From: QNYZ01 sp964577615 | GTDB lineage: Bacteria > Desulfobacterota > Desulfobacteria > Desulfobacterales > QNYZ01 | Length of the DNA stretch: 25,694 nt | Assembly: GCA_964577615.1 (NCBI GenBank) | Contig: CAZNZW010000046.1 | Span: 1-25,694, forward strand | Reading direction: 5' to 3' | In this document: in pieces, positions 1 through 7,727 of the stretch | Layout: the number at the start of each line of letters is the position of its first letter | How positions within the stretch are numbered: the first letter of the stretch is position 1 | Translations under genes and position numbers: made by a program | The notes under the pieces: model-generated | Told to the model about the DNA's origin: nothing | Database searches by the model: none | What the model saw: only the letters and a program-made list of their open reading frames with translations

Positions 1-9
1 TTTTTCAAT

Positions 10-97
10 GCCCGGGTGGCGGAATAGGTAGACGCAAGGGACTTAAAATCCCTCGGTCCTTGTGGCTGTGCGAGTTCAATTCTCGCCCCGGGCACCA
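10..97 (+). tRNA. tRNA-Leu (anticodon UAA)
   Basis: The ends pair as a 7-bp acceptor stem (GCCCGGG at 10-16 with CCCGGGC at 87-93), followed by an encoded ACCA. The anticodon stem AGGGA/TCCCT encloses loop CTTAAAA with TAA at 44-46, which reads UUA leucine codons. A long variable arm and the T loop sequence GTTCAAT are visible, as expected for a class II tRNA. The gene stands alone on the plus strand with a short hairpin behind it. Confidence 0.96.
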
Positions 98-111
98 CCT
101 GAACAGAGACA

Positions 112-132
112 GCCGATCCGATCGGCCGTTTT
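112..132 (+). terminator. Possible rho-independent terminator of tRNA-Leu
   Basis: GCCGATC (112-118) and GATCGGC (120-126) form a perfect inverted repeat, realistically a 5-bp GC-rich stem with a 5-nt loop. It is followed by CGTTTTG. It lies 15 nt behind the tRNA. The T run is only four bases, so termination is plausible but not assured. Confidence 0.45.
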
Positions 133-233
133 GTCCGCCACCGCCAGCCTTAACGGTTTTACCCGGTTTTTATTCAAATCCTGCCCGGCTACACCAAGAA
201 TCCGTCCGGTTTAGCAAAAATATTCTGCAGTGT

Positions 234-1079
234 TCACTTGGGCGCACAAAATTTTTTTTCAGTTATTTTGCCCAATTCTCTGGATCGGATAGTGGCCGCT
301 TCGACGGCGTTGATGATGGTGGTGCGCAGCCCCCCTTTTTCAAGGGTATGCAGACCGGCAATGGCCGTGCCGCCGGGCGAGGTCACCTGGTCCTTGAGCT
401 GGCCCGGATGGTCTCCGGTCTGGAGCAGCATCTGGGCGGCGCCCGAAACAGTCTGGGCGGCCAGGGCCAGTGAATCCCGACGGGACAGCCCCACCTTGAC
501 GCCGGCATCGGCCATGGCGTCGATGATCAGAAAAATATAGGCCGGGCCGCTGCCGCTCAGCCCCGTAATGGCATCCATCAGGTCGTTTTCTCCAATAAAA
601 ATACTGTGCCCCACGGAATCCAGAATCGCCTTGGCGGTTTCGACGTCACCTTCCCGGACATGCCGGCCGGCGGCAATGGCCGATGCGCTCATGCGTACCG
701 AGGCACAGATATTGGGCATGACGCGGATCAGACGGAGCTGTTTTTTCAGCTTCGATTCAATGGCCGTCAGGGACACACCGGCGGCAATGGAGATGATCAG
801 TTTGTCCAGGTTGAGCCCGTCGGCCGTTTCCGCCAGCACGGCGGGCAGGATCTGGGGCTTGACCGCATAGATGATAATATCCGCCGCCCGGACAGCGGCC
901 GTATTATCCGTCAGGGTCTGGATGCCGTACGCGTCTTTAAGCCGGTCAAGCTGAGACTGGCGCAGATCGGTACAGATAATGTTGTCCGGCTGTGCGGCCT
1001 GGGATTCAATCAACCCTTTCATCAGCGCACTGCCCATATTTCCCGCACCGATAAAACCGATTATTTTGTTTTTTAACAT
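234..1079 (-). CDS. proC: Pyrroline-5-carboxylate reductase
   Basis: This cytosolic enzyme makes the last step of proline synthesis, reducing 1-pyrroline-5-carboxylate with NAD(P)H. The 281-residue product has the family's usual length. The N-terminal Rossmann motif GAGNMGSA is at residues 11-18. The C-terminal dimerisation/active-site region carries LSGSGPAYIF and the hallmark QVTSPGGTAIAGL. The ATG has an AAGGGG ribosome site just upstream. The gene is on the same strand as, and about 46 nt downstream of, the selenocysteine tRNA, so the two could share a transcript. No other proline gene is in the window. I see nothing abnormal in it. Confidence 0.96.
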   Translation of the reverse strand: MLKNKIIGFIGAGNMGSALMKGLIESQAAQPDNIICTDLRQSQLDRLKDAYGIQTLTDNTAAVRAADIIIYAVKPQILPAVLAETADGLNLDKLIISIAAGVSLTAIESKLKKQLRLIRVMPNICASVRMSASAIAAGRHVREGDVETAKAILDSVGHSIFIGENDLMDAITGLSGSGPAYIFLIIDAMADAGVKVGLSRRDSLALAAQTVSGAAQMLLQTGDHPGQLKDQVTSPGGTAIAGLHTLEKGGLRTTIINAVEAATIRSRELGKITEKKFCAPK

Positions 1080-1125
1080 GGCGGCCCCTTATTCAAGATA
1101 TGATGGAACGGAGAAGATAAAAAAA

Positions 1126-1223
1126 TGGCGGAAGTGCATGGGAATCGAACCCACCCGGGACGGTTTTAGCGCCCCACACCGGATTTGAAGTCCGGGAGCC
1201 CCACCAGTGAGCTGCGCACTTCC
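1126..1223 (-). tRNA. selC: tRNA-Sec (selenocysteine, anticodon UCA)
   Basis: Read on the minus strand, the ends form an 8-bp acceptor stem (GGAAGTGC with GCACTTCC), then discriminator G and encoded CCA. The anticodon stem CCGGA/TCCGG encloses loop CTTCAAA with anticodon TCA, which reads UGA. The extended acceptor, the very long variable arm and the total of 98 nt are the bacterial tRNA-Sec signature and separate it from ordinary tRNA-Ser. Its presence means the organism inserts selenocysteine at UGA, so TGA-interrupted genes in this genome should be checked before being called broken. selA, selB and selD are not in the window. Confidence 0.96.
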
Positions 1224-1299
1224 GCAAAAAATAAATATAAGTATCTCGTTTCCTTTTTGTCAATAATTTTGTATCTATCTTATCCATGTCAACCCAACC

Positions 1300-1303
1300 G
1301 GAG
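1300..1303 (+). promoter_or_regulatory. Ribosome binding site deciding the larC start
   Basis: GGAG sits 9 nt before the GTG at 1313. The only upstream in-frame ATG (1286) overlaps nothing resembling a Shine-Dalgarno sequence, so this site favours the GTG start. Confidence 0.55.
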
Positions 1304-1312
1304 AAAGAAAAC

Positions 1313-2500
1313 GTGCACGCTTATTTGGATTGTTTTTCAGGTATCAGCGGGGACATGGCCCTGGGAGCGATGATTGACCTGGGCGTTTCGGTAAAATGGC
1401 TGACCGACCAGCTGCGGCGGATTCCGCTGTCCGGATTTCGTCTGACCACAGACGGCGTCACCCGGCACGGTATTCATGCCAGACAGGTCCGCGTGATCGT
1501 TTCGGATAATCCTCCTTCCCGCTGCTGGACGGATATTCGTCGTCTGTTGCAAGACAGCCCGTTACCGGACAGCGTCAAGGCGGCCAGTCTGGCGGCTTTT
1601 AAGCGCATCGCCGTTGCCGAAGCCGGCATTCATCAAGTACCGGTGGCCGATGTCCATTTTCACGAACTGGGAGGCGTGGATGCCCTGGTGGATATTGTCG
1701 GCACCATGCTTTCCATCGAGGCGCTCGGCATCCGGTCGGTGACCGCGTCGGAAATTGCCCTGGGGCAGGGAACAGTCACCTGCCGCCACGGTGTCATCCC
1801 GGTGCCCAGCCCGGCCACCGTGGCTATTTTAAAGGACATTCCCGTTTACGGCACGGGCATTGAAAATGAGCTGACCACACCGACCGGTGCGGCCCTTGTC
1901 GCCACCCTGGCGGCCGAATTCGGCCCTCTGCCGCCAATGATGATTCAAAAAACGGGGTATGGCGCCGGTACACGTGATACCGGGGAGCGGGCCAATGTCC
2001 TGCGGGTCATCACCGGCGAAAAGATCGCTGCGCATCCCGCTGGTGATCCGCCCGGTGCATCGACAGAAACGGTAATGGTGATCGAAACCACGGTGGACGA
2101 CATGAATCCGGAAATTTACGGATTTGTAATGGAGCGTTTATTCGAAGACGGGGCTTTTGATGTCTGCTGGGTTCCCGTCCAGATGAAAAAAAATCGTCCC
2201 GGTATCCAGATCCAGGTGATCTGTCCGACCGATCGCACAGATGTAATCCTTGATCGTCTTCTGACCGAAACGACGGCGCTGGGCGTCCGTTATTACCCGG
2301 TCCGGCGGAAAACAGTGCCGCGTGAAACAGCGCATAAAAAAACTTCGTTCGGCACGGTAGCGGTTAAACGGATTGTCACCCCGGCGGGTACGGTCCGATT
2401 CATCCCGGAATACGAGATCTGTCGCGCGATTGCCCGAAAAATCGATCAGCCGCTGCCGGTCATATACGCCACCCTCACCGGAGAGATAAACAAGGCTTAG
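1313..2500 (+). CDS. larC: Nickel pincer cofactor biosynthesis protein LarC
   Basis: LarC inserts nickel into the pyridinium-dithiocarboxylate pincer cofactor used by lactate racemase and related LarA-type racemases/epimerases. The N-terminus YLDCFSGISGDMALGA is the family signature. HFHELGG, the PTGAAL motif and the C-terminal TTVDDMNPE stretch also fit. I chose GTG at 1313 (395 residues) because GGAG lies 9 nt upstream and the family begins just before the LDCFSG motif; an in-frame ATG at 1286 has no ribosome site. LarB, LarE and LarA are absent nearby. pgpA follows on the same strand after about 106 bp. Confidence 0.92.
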   Translation: MHAYLDCFSGISGDMALGAMIDLGVSVKWLTDQLRRIPLSGFRLTTDGVTRHGIHARQVRVIVSDNPPSRCWTDIRRLLQDSPLPDSVKAASLAAFKRIAVAEAGIHQVPVADVHFHELGGVDALVDIVGTMLSIEALGIRSVTASEIALGQGTVTCRHGVIPVPSPATVAILKDIPVYGTGIENELTTPTGAALVATLAAEFGPLPPMMIQKTGYGAGTRDTGERANVLRVITGEKIAAHPAGDPPGASTETVMVIETTVDDMNPEIYGFVMERLFEDGAFDVCWVPVQMKKNRPGIQIQVICPTDRTDVILDRLLTETTALGVRYYPVRRKTVPRETAHKKTSFGTVAVKRIVTPAGTVRFIPEYEICRAIARKIDQPLPVIYATLTGEINKA

Positions 2501-2606
2501 GCCGGTCCAGGCCCGGAACCCGTGTTGGCGGCCGCCTTCGGTATCCGTTATCCTTTATGGCGTAAGGGTTCTTGACAAAGTACAGCCCAATCGGTAGACA
2601 CACCCA

Positions 2607-3071
2607 ATGTGGTTGAATCGAAAAACGGCGCTCTTTCTCGCAACCGGTGGATTTGTGGGATACATTCCGCTGGCGCCGGGAACCTTTGGCAGTCTGGTGG
2701 CACTGCCGGTCTGTTATCTGGCCGGTGCGTTGCCGACCGTCCTGACCGCCGTCTTGATCTGTGCATTGACAGTGGCGGCCGTGGGGATTGCCGGCCAGGC
2801 GGAAAAATGGCTTAACGCCAAAGATCCGGGCTGCATCGTCATCGATGAAATTGCCGGTCAGCTGGTGACACTGGCCGGGCTGCCCGTTAATGGGTATGTT
2901 ATCCTGGGTGGATTTCTGGTTTTTCGCTGCCTGGATATTATCAAACCGTTTCCCATCAACTGGCTGGAAAAAAGGTTGACCGGCGGCCTGGGAATTGTTG
3001 CCGATGATATACTGGCTGGTGTCATCGGAAACATACTGCTCCGATGCATCCTTTTATTCTGGTCAGTATAA
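2607..3071 (+). CDS. pgpA: Phosphatidylglycerophosphatase A
   Basis: This inner-membrane enzyme dephosphorylates phosphatidylglycerol phosphate to phosphatidylglycerol. The 154-residue protein has the family length and its motifs: GYIPLAPGTFGSL near residues 19-31, VIDEIAGQLVTL around 72-84, and KPFPINWLE followed by GIVADDILAG near the C-terminus. Hydrophobic stretches alternate with the motifs, as expected for a small multi-pass protein. It lies between larC and lepB on the same strand, with short gaps on both sides, so co-transcription of envelope genes is likely. Unrelated to the Nudix-like or PAP2-type PgpB/PgpC enzymes. Confidence 0.93.
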   Translation: MWLNRKTALFLATGGFVGYIPLAPGTFGSLVALPVCYLAGALPTVLTAVLICALTVAAVGIAGQAEKWLNAKDPGCIVIDEIAGQLVTLAGLPVNGYVILGGFLVFRCLDIIKPFPINWLEKRLTGGLGIVADDILAGVIGNILLRCILLFWSV

Positions 3072-3143
3072 GGAAAAAAGCAGCCATCTGAAGCGTAACG
3101 GGAACATGCATGGAAAACAGCCCGAAACCCTGTCGAAAGGTAA

Positions 3144-3797
3144 GTGTGGCAATTGAAAACAACTCAGACAACTGGCAAAAGTACGTCTCCCCCAAGAAAA
3201 AGCGCCTGGCGGGAGAACATCGAGGCGATCGTTATCGCCGTTATCCTGGCCCTGTTCATCCGAACCTTTGTTGTCCAGGCCTTTAAGATTCCTTCCGGCT
3301 CCATGAAAGATACGCTTTTGATCGGCGACCACATCCTGGTTAACAAGTTTATCTATGGCATTAAAATTCCCTTTACCGAAAAAACCCTGATACCCATATC
3401 CCGGCCGGACCGGGGGGATATTGTGGTTTTCCGGTATCCCGAAGATCCGTCCAAGGATTTTATCAAGCGCGTGGTGGGCGTCACTGGCGATGTGATAGAA
3501 GTGAAACACAAAAAAGTTTTCGTTAATCATAAACTCGTGGAAGGGCCGTATATCAAACATATTGATCCCAGGGAATATCCGCGTCATTTCAGCCACCGGG
3601 ATAATTTCGGGCCGGTGACGGTACCAGAGGATTCCATTTTTGTCATGGGAGACAACCGGGATAACAGCCACGACAGCCGCTTCTGGGGATTTGTCGGTTT
3701 ACCGGCCTTGAAAGGCAAAGCGTTTATCATTTACTGGTCATGGAACAAAGAAACGACCGGCGTTCGATGGAACCGGCTGGGGCACCTGCTGCATTAG
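3144..3797 (+). CDS. lepB: Signal peptidase I
   Basis: This membrane-anchored serine/lysine protease removes signal peptides from Sec and Tat substrates on the periplasmic face. One N-terminal hydrophobic segment (about residues 26-44) precedes the nucleophile motif PSGSMKDTL with Ser53. The general-base motif DFIKRVVG places Lys108. GDNRDNSHDSRFWG is the conserved C-terminal box. At 217 residues it is a short single-anchor form. GTG at 3144 is preceded by AAAGG only 3 nt away; a TTG at 3153 would have better spacing, so the first three residues are uncertain. It lies 72 bp behind pgpA. Confidence 0.95.
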   Translation: MWQLKTTQTTGKSTSPPRKSAWRENIEAIVIAVILALFIRTFVVQAFKIPSGSMKDTLLIGDHILVNKFIYGIKIPFTEKTLIPISRPDRGDIVVFRYPEDPSKDFIKRVVGVTGDVIEVKHKKVFVNHKLVEGPYIKHIDPREYPRHFSHRDNFGPVTVPEDSIFVMGDNRDNSHDSRFWGFVGLPALKGKAFIIYWSWNKETTGVRWNRLGHLLH

Positions 3798-3875
3798 TGA
3801 CTGACTTCACAATCGTATCCGGCTGCAAGATGGATTTTCTGACCATTCATTCCAAACTTCATGCAGGGTCAAGTC

Positions 3876-5279
3876 ATGCCAAAAGAAAATAAATCTCATA
3901 TTCTGGTTGTCGACGACGAGCTTTCCATGCGGGAGCTGCTCGATCTGCTGCTCAGCAAAAACGGTTATCGCGTTACCTGTGCCGACAGCGGCCACGCAGC
4001 CGTGAAGCTGATGAAAAAACAGCGGTTTGATCTGCTGCTCCTCGATATCCGTCTGGGCGACATGGACGGGCTGACAGTCTTAAAGACCGCCAAGGAAAAG
4101 GATGCCGATGTCGTCGTCATTATGATTTCCGCCCATGCCACGGCGGAGACTGCCGTGGATGCCATGAATGCCGGGGCGTACGATTACGTGCCCAAGCCTT
4201 TTGACAATAACGAATTGTTGTCGACCATCGAAAAGGCCCTTGATCAGAAAAGCATCGACAAAAAACAGAATCAACTCGCAGATGACCAGAAGGATTCCCT
4301 TCATTTTGGCCGGATGGTCGGCAATTCGCCCCGCATGCAGTTTATTTACGACCTTATCTGCCAGGTATCGAAAACAGATACCAGTGTGCTGGTTACCGGC
4401 GAGAGTGGTACGGGTAAAGAGTTGATTGCACGGGCCATTCACGAAAAAAGCCAGCGCCGGGAAGCGCCTTTTGTGGCGATCAATTGCGGCGGTATCCCGG
4501 AAACCTTGATGGAAAGTGAATTGTTCGGCCATAAAAAAGGAGCATTCACCGGGGCAGACAGGGATAAACAGGGGCTTTTCCAGGTGGCGGACCAGGGGTC
4601 GATTTTTCTGGACGAAATCGGCGAATTGCCTGTTCCGGTGCAGGTGAAACTGCTGCGGGCCATTCAGGAAAGAACGATCCGGCCGGTGGGCGGCAACGAA
4701 GATATCCCCGTGGATATCCGGATTATCTCCGCCACCAATAAAAATCTGGAAGAAGAAGTGATCGACGGCCGGTTCCGGGAAGACCTTTTCTATCGGATCA
4801 ATGTCATTGAAATCAAGGTGCCGCCCCTGCGCGAGCGCAAGGCGGACCTGCGCCTGCTGGCCCAGCATTTTCTCGACAAATATTCGCGCAGAATGGGAAA
4901 GGAGATGACCAAGATTTCTTCTTACGCCATTGACCTGCTCACCCGGTACGATTTCCCGGGCAATGTCCGGGAACTGGAAAATCTGATGGAAAGAAGCGTG
5001 GCCCTGTCCAGCACCAATATCCTGCTGCCCGACAGTCTGGCCATGTCGATCCATAAACGGCGCTGGATTGAAGGGGTCAAAGACAAACGGTACGACCTTG
5101 ATGAAGTGGTCAACGGGGTGTCGCTCGATACGATTCTGGTTGATATTGAACGGGCCTATCTGAAAAGAGCGCTGGAAGAAAGCCATGGCAACAAGCAGAA
5201 GGCTGCCGAGCTTCTTGATATCAATATCCGTTCCCTGAGATACCGGCTTGATAAACTCGAAGAATCGTCCAATTCGTAA
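3876..5279 (+). CDS. NtrC-family sigma-54-dependent response regulator
   Basis: This is a three-domain activator. The receiver domain (about 1-120) has acidic pair Asp13/Asp14, phosphoacceptor Asp57 and Lys107. The central AAA+ sigma-54 activation domain has Walker A GESGTGKE at 175-182 and the GAFTGA loop at 222-227. The C-terminal Fis-type HTH ends with GNKQKAAELL and LRYRLDKL. Phosphorylation should trigger ATP-dependent remodelling of sigma-54 polymerase. ATG 3876 is preferred over 3861 because CAGGGT lies just upstream and the family starts near the HILVVDD strand. No histidine kinase is adjacent, so its input and regulon cannot be told. A PilR- or nitrogen/stress-type role is possible. 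Confidence 0.93.
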   Translation: MPKENKSHILVVDDELSMRELLDLLLSKNGYRVTCADSGHAAVKLMKKQRFDLLLLDIRLGDMDGLTVLKTAKEKDADVVVIMISAHATAETAVDAMNAGAYDYVPKPFDNNELLSTIEKALDQKSIDKKQNQLADDQKDSLHFGRMVGNSPRMQFIYDLICQVSKTDTSVLVTGESGTGKELIARAIHEKSQRREAPFVAINCGGIPETLMESELFGHKKGAFTGADRDKQGLFQVADQGSIFLDEIGELPVPVQVKLLRAIQERTIRPVGGNEDIPVDIRIISATNKNLEEEVIDGRFREDLFYRINVIEIKVPPLRERKADLRLLAQHFLDKYSRRMGKEMTKISSYAIDLLTRYDFPGNVRELENLMERSVALSSTNILLPDSLAMSIHKRRWIEGVKDKRYDLDEVVNGVSLDTILVDIERAYLKRALEESHGNKQKAAELLDINIRSLRYRLDKLEESSNS

Positions 5280-5290
5280 TCCAGACGAAT

Positions 5291-5485
5291 TTACGGTTTA
5301 TTTCGGGGCGCATCGAACGCCGTAAAATCAGAGATATTTAATTCAAGCATCCGGATGCCGGCCAGAATCCGGGTCGTGTTCCGGGTCACCGCCGGTATGT
5401 CCTTTCCCATTTTCTGCAGAGATTCGGCCGCCTGGCGGAGCTGATTGATATATTCGGCCATGCGTGCCGGGTCGGTCTGATTCAT
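5291..5485 (-). CDS. Small hypothetical protein (64 aa) downstream of the CoA ligase
   Basis: I do not recognise this family. The 64-residue product has no signal peptide or membrane segment. Its first half (QLRQAAESLQKMGKDIPAV) and middle (TRNTTRILAGIRMLELNI) look like amphipathic helices. It is taken as real because an excellent AAAGGAG ribosome site lies about 6 nt before the ATG and because it begins only 15 nt after the CoA ligase stop on the same strand, which implies one transcript. It converges with the response-regulator gene, leaving an 11-nt gap. A role as a small partner of the ligase is only a guess. Confidence 0.7.
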   Translation of the reverse strand: MNQTDPARMAEYINQLRQAAESLQKMGKDIPAVTRNTTRILAGIRMLELNISDFTAFDAPRNKP

Positions 5486-5500
5486 GCCGCTCCTTTCGAG

Positions 5501-6835
5501 TCAATGTTTTTTTCGCAGATCTTTAAATCGCCGGGCCTTGACATCATAGCGCGGCAGGGCGCCGGTATCAAAATATTCGATATCGTAGCGCAGATTGGTT
5601 TTCAGGCGAAGCTGATCAGTCAGACGGCGGTCAATTTCCTGGCGGCGATGGCGGGCATCGGCCGGCAGCTCCACTTTGAGACGGATCTGGTCGGTGTCGC
5701 CCTTTTTCGAGACGACGACCTCGTATTCATTGCCCAGACCGTCAATACCGCGAACGACCTCCTCAATGGCCGTGGGGGACAGAAGGACGCCCTTGACCTT
5801 GGTAATATCATCCGCCCGGCCCAGGACGCCGCCTGCGATCAACGGAAAAGTCCGGCCGCAGGCACAGGGCGCGTCCGCCCACTGGATAATGTCCTTGGCG
5901 TCGAAGCGGATGCACGGCTGGGCCATCCGGTCAAAGGCGGTAATGATCATCTTGCCCTGCTGGCCGGGTTTTTCAATCAATTCACCAGTCTCGACGTCTT
6001 CGATTTCAACAAGGAACATGGCGCTGTTGACATGCATGCCGGCCGGCTGGGCCGCGCATTCAAACGACCAGGCCCCGATCTCGGTGGCCCCGGCATGATC
6101 AAAGACCCTGGCACCCCAGGCCGATTCGATGCGCGCTTTGGTACCGGGGATGCCGGCGCCCGGTTCGCCGGCGCAGGTGATTTTGTCTACAGTCAATGCG
6201 GCCGGATCAATTCCCAGCTGGTTCCGGGCCACTTCGGCCATGCCGAGCATGTAAGTCGGCGTTCCCATCAGGGCCGTGGCCCGAAGTTCCTTGATCTTCA
6301 ATATCCGTGCGGCGGTATCAAGGACGCCGCCGGGGACAACCTCGCAGCCCACTTTTTCCGCGCCGTAATGGCCGGCCCAGAAGGCGACAAAGACGTTGTA
6401 CCCGAAGGGGATAAAAACCCGGTCTCTGGGCCGGTAGCCCTGGGCCCAGAGAATAAAGGCCCAGCACTCGGCCCACCATTCCCAGTCCTGCCAGGTATCG
6501 GCCTGATAAACCGGCTGGCCGGTGGTGCCGCTGGTCTGTCGGAATTCGGTGACGTCTGCCAAAGGCACGCAGAGAGCGTCACCGTAGGGAAAGGGAGGCT
6601 TGCCCTGGATATCCCGCATCATCTGCTTTTCCACCTTGGGGACATGACGGATATCGGCCGGCGAACGGATGTCGTCCGGCGTGATGCCGGCCTGGTTGTA
6701 CAGGGTGCGGTAAAACGGTGATCGCTCGTAGGCCCATTTGAATATCCGCTGGAATTTTTTGAACTGAAGCGCCCTGAGTCTTTCCGGGGAGAGCGTTTCC
6801 AGAATCGGATTCCAGTAAAGAGGGGTGTCGGGCAT
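5501..6835 (-). CDS. Phenylacetate-CoA ligase family (AMP-forming) protein
   Basis: This is a cytosolic acyl-adenylate-forming enzyme activating an aromatic or related carboxylate to its CoA thioester. The N-terminus YWNPILETL and SPFYRTLY are typical of the PaaK branch. The phosphate-binding loop TSGTTGQP is at 101-108, followed by GTPTYML, HAGATEIG and FDAKDIIQW, with a C-terminal AMP-binding subdomain (GRADDITKVKG). The length of 444 residues is normal. CACG pairs near residues 335-345 resemble the zinc-knuckle Cys of this branch. The substrate cannot be read from sequence; the family includes many paralogues, so I do not assign paaK. It is followed closely by a 64-residue gene. Confidence 0.88.
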   Translation of the reverse strand: MPDTPLYWNPILETLSPERLRALQFKKFQRIFKWAYERSPFYRTLYNQAGITPDDIRSPADIRHVPKVEKQMMRDIQGKPPFPYGDALCVPLADVTEFRQTSGTTGQPVYQADTWQDWEWWAECWAFILWAQGYRPRDRVFIPFGYNVFVAFWAGHYGAEKVGCEVVPGGVLDTAARILKIKELRATALMGTPTYMLGMAEVARNQLGIDPAALTVDKITCAGEPGAGIPGTKARIESAWGARVFDHAGATEIGAWSFECAAQPAGMHVNSAMFLVEIEDVETGELIEKPGQQGKMIITAFDRMAQPCIRFDAKDIIQWADAPCACGRTFPLIAGGVLGRADDITKVKGVLLSPTAIEEVVRGIDGLGNEYEVVVSKKGDTDQIRLKVELPADARHRRQEIDRRLTDQLRLKTNLRYDIEYFDTGALPRYDVKARRFKDLRKKH

Positions 6836-7105
6836 GGCGGTTGTGTTCCTTCAGTTCGTTGGGTTGGGGAGAAAAAGAACCCTGCATCGGTATCCATAAA
6901 CCGTATCCGATTCTAAATGGCGTCTCCGGGATGCGTCAATCAAAAAATACCGGAATTTCAGGCAAGACCGGCTGTTTGGAGGGTGTTAGGAACGGATTTA
7001 ATGGTTGAATGAAACCAGTACAGATAGTATGGGTTTGGCTCATCAGATATTTTCGGTGTCGGATAAAGAGAAACAATAAATGGTCTGTTAACAGAGGAAA
7101 ATTCC

Positions 7106-7663
7106 ATGATTGTACTTATCGTTCTAGTGGTATTGGCCGCAATGGTGCCGATGTGGGGCATTACGATCTACAACCGGCTCGTCAAACTGAAAAATATGGT
7201 GGCTGAGGGATGGAGCGGGATCGATGTGCAGTTGAAAAAACGCGCCAACCTGATTCCCAATCTGGTGGAAACGGTTAAAGGGTACATGGGACATGAAAAA
7301 GCGCTTCTCGAAAAGGTCACCGAGCTGCGGTCCCGGAGCATGCAGGCCGGCAACCCGGCAGAAAAGGGAAAACTTGAAGGCGCCCTGGGCCGGTCGCTGG
7401 CCAGTGTGATGGCCGTGGCCGAACAATACCCGGATTTAAAGGCGGATAAAAATTTTCGTGACCTTCAAAAGCAGCTTGCGACCATTGAAAGCGATATTGA
7501 AATGGCCCGGCGGTATTACAACGGGACCGTCCGCAATCTCAACATCCGGGTCGAGTCGTTTCCCGACAATATGATCGCCGGCAGGTTCCACTTTAAACCC
7601 GCCGAATTTTTTGAAATCGAGGATGCGGCCGACCGTCAGCCGCCCCCGGTCTCGTTTAAATAG
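7106..7663 (+). CDS. lemA: LemA family protein
   Basis: This membrane-tethered helical-bundle protein is of poorly defined envelope function. One N-terminal transmembrane helix (residues about 1-20, VLIVLVVLAAMVPMWGI-like) is followed by the family core: YNRLVKLKNMVAEGWSGIDVQLKKRANLIPNLVETVKGY, then a long coiled stretch, then the RRYYNGTVRNLN motif near residue 140 and FPDNMIAG. At 185 residues it is the normal length. An AGAGG site precedes the ATG. It is followed 64 bp later by a DUF2207 gene, a pairing common in bacteria, suggesting the two act together at the membrane. Confidence 0.93.
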   Translation: MIVLIVLVVLAAMVPMWGITIYNRLVKLKNMVAEGWSGIDVQLKKRANLIPNLVETVKGYMGHEKALLEKVTELRSRSMQAGNPAEKGKLEGALGRSLASVMAVAEQYPDLKADKNFRDLQKQLATIESDIEMARRYYNGTVRNLNIRVESFPDNMIAGRFHFKPAEFFEIEDAADRQPPPVSFK

Positions 7664-7727
7664 ATATTCTTTCAGACCGGCCTGGCGGAGACCGGTGACG
7701 GTGCGAAAGAAAGGCGATGACACGAAG

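Noticed and set aside
60..473. 137-codon frame overlapping tRNA-Leu and the proC end
   Set aside because: It begins inside the tRNA and runs antisense to proC; no ribosome site.
4080..5186. 368-codon minus-strand frame opposite the response regulator
   Set aside because: It is fully antisense to a gene with clear receiver, AAA+ and HTH motifs, and its translation is rich in His/Pro/Phe without domains. It is a shadow caused by high third-position GC.
5504..6721. 405-codon plus-strand frame opposite the CoA ligase
   Set aside because: Antisense to an intact adenylate-forming enzyme with all motifs; the translation shows no recognisable fold. Shadow frame.
7004..7032. TTGAAT with a TATGGG 17 nt downstream as lemA promoter
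   Set aside because: The -10 match is too poor to support a call.
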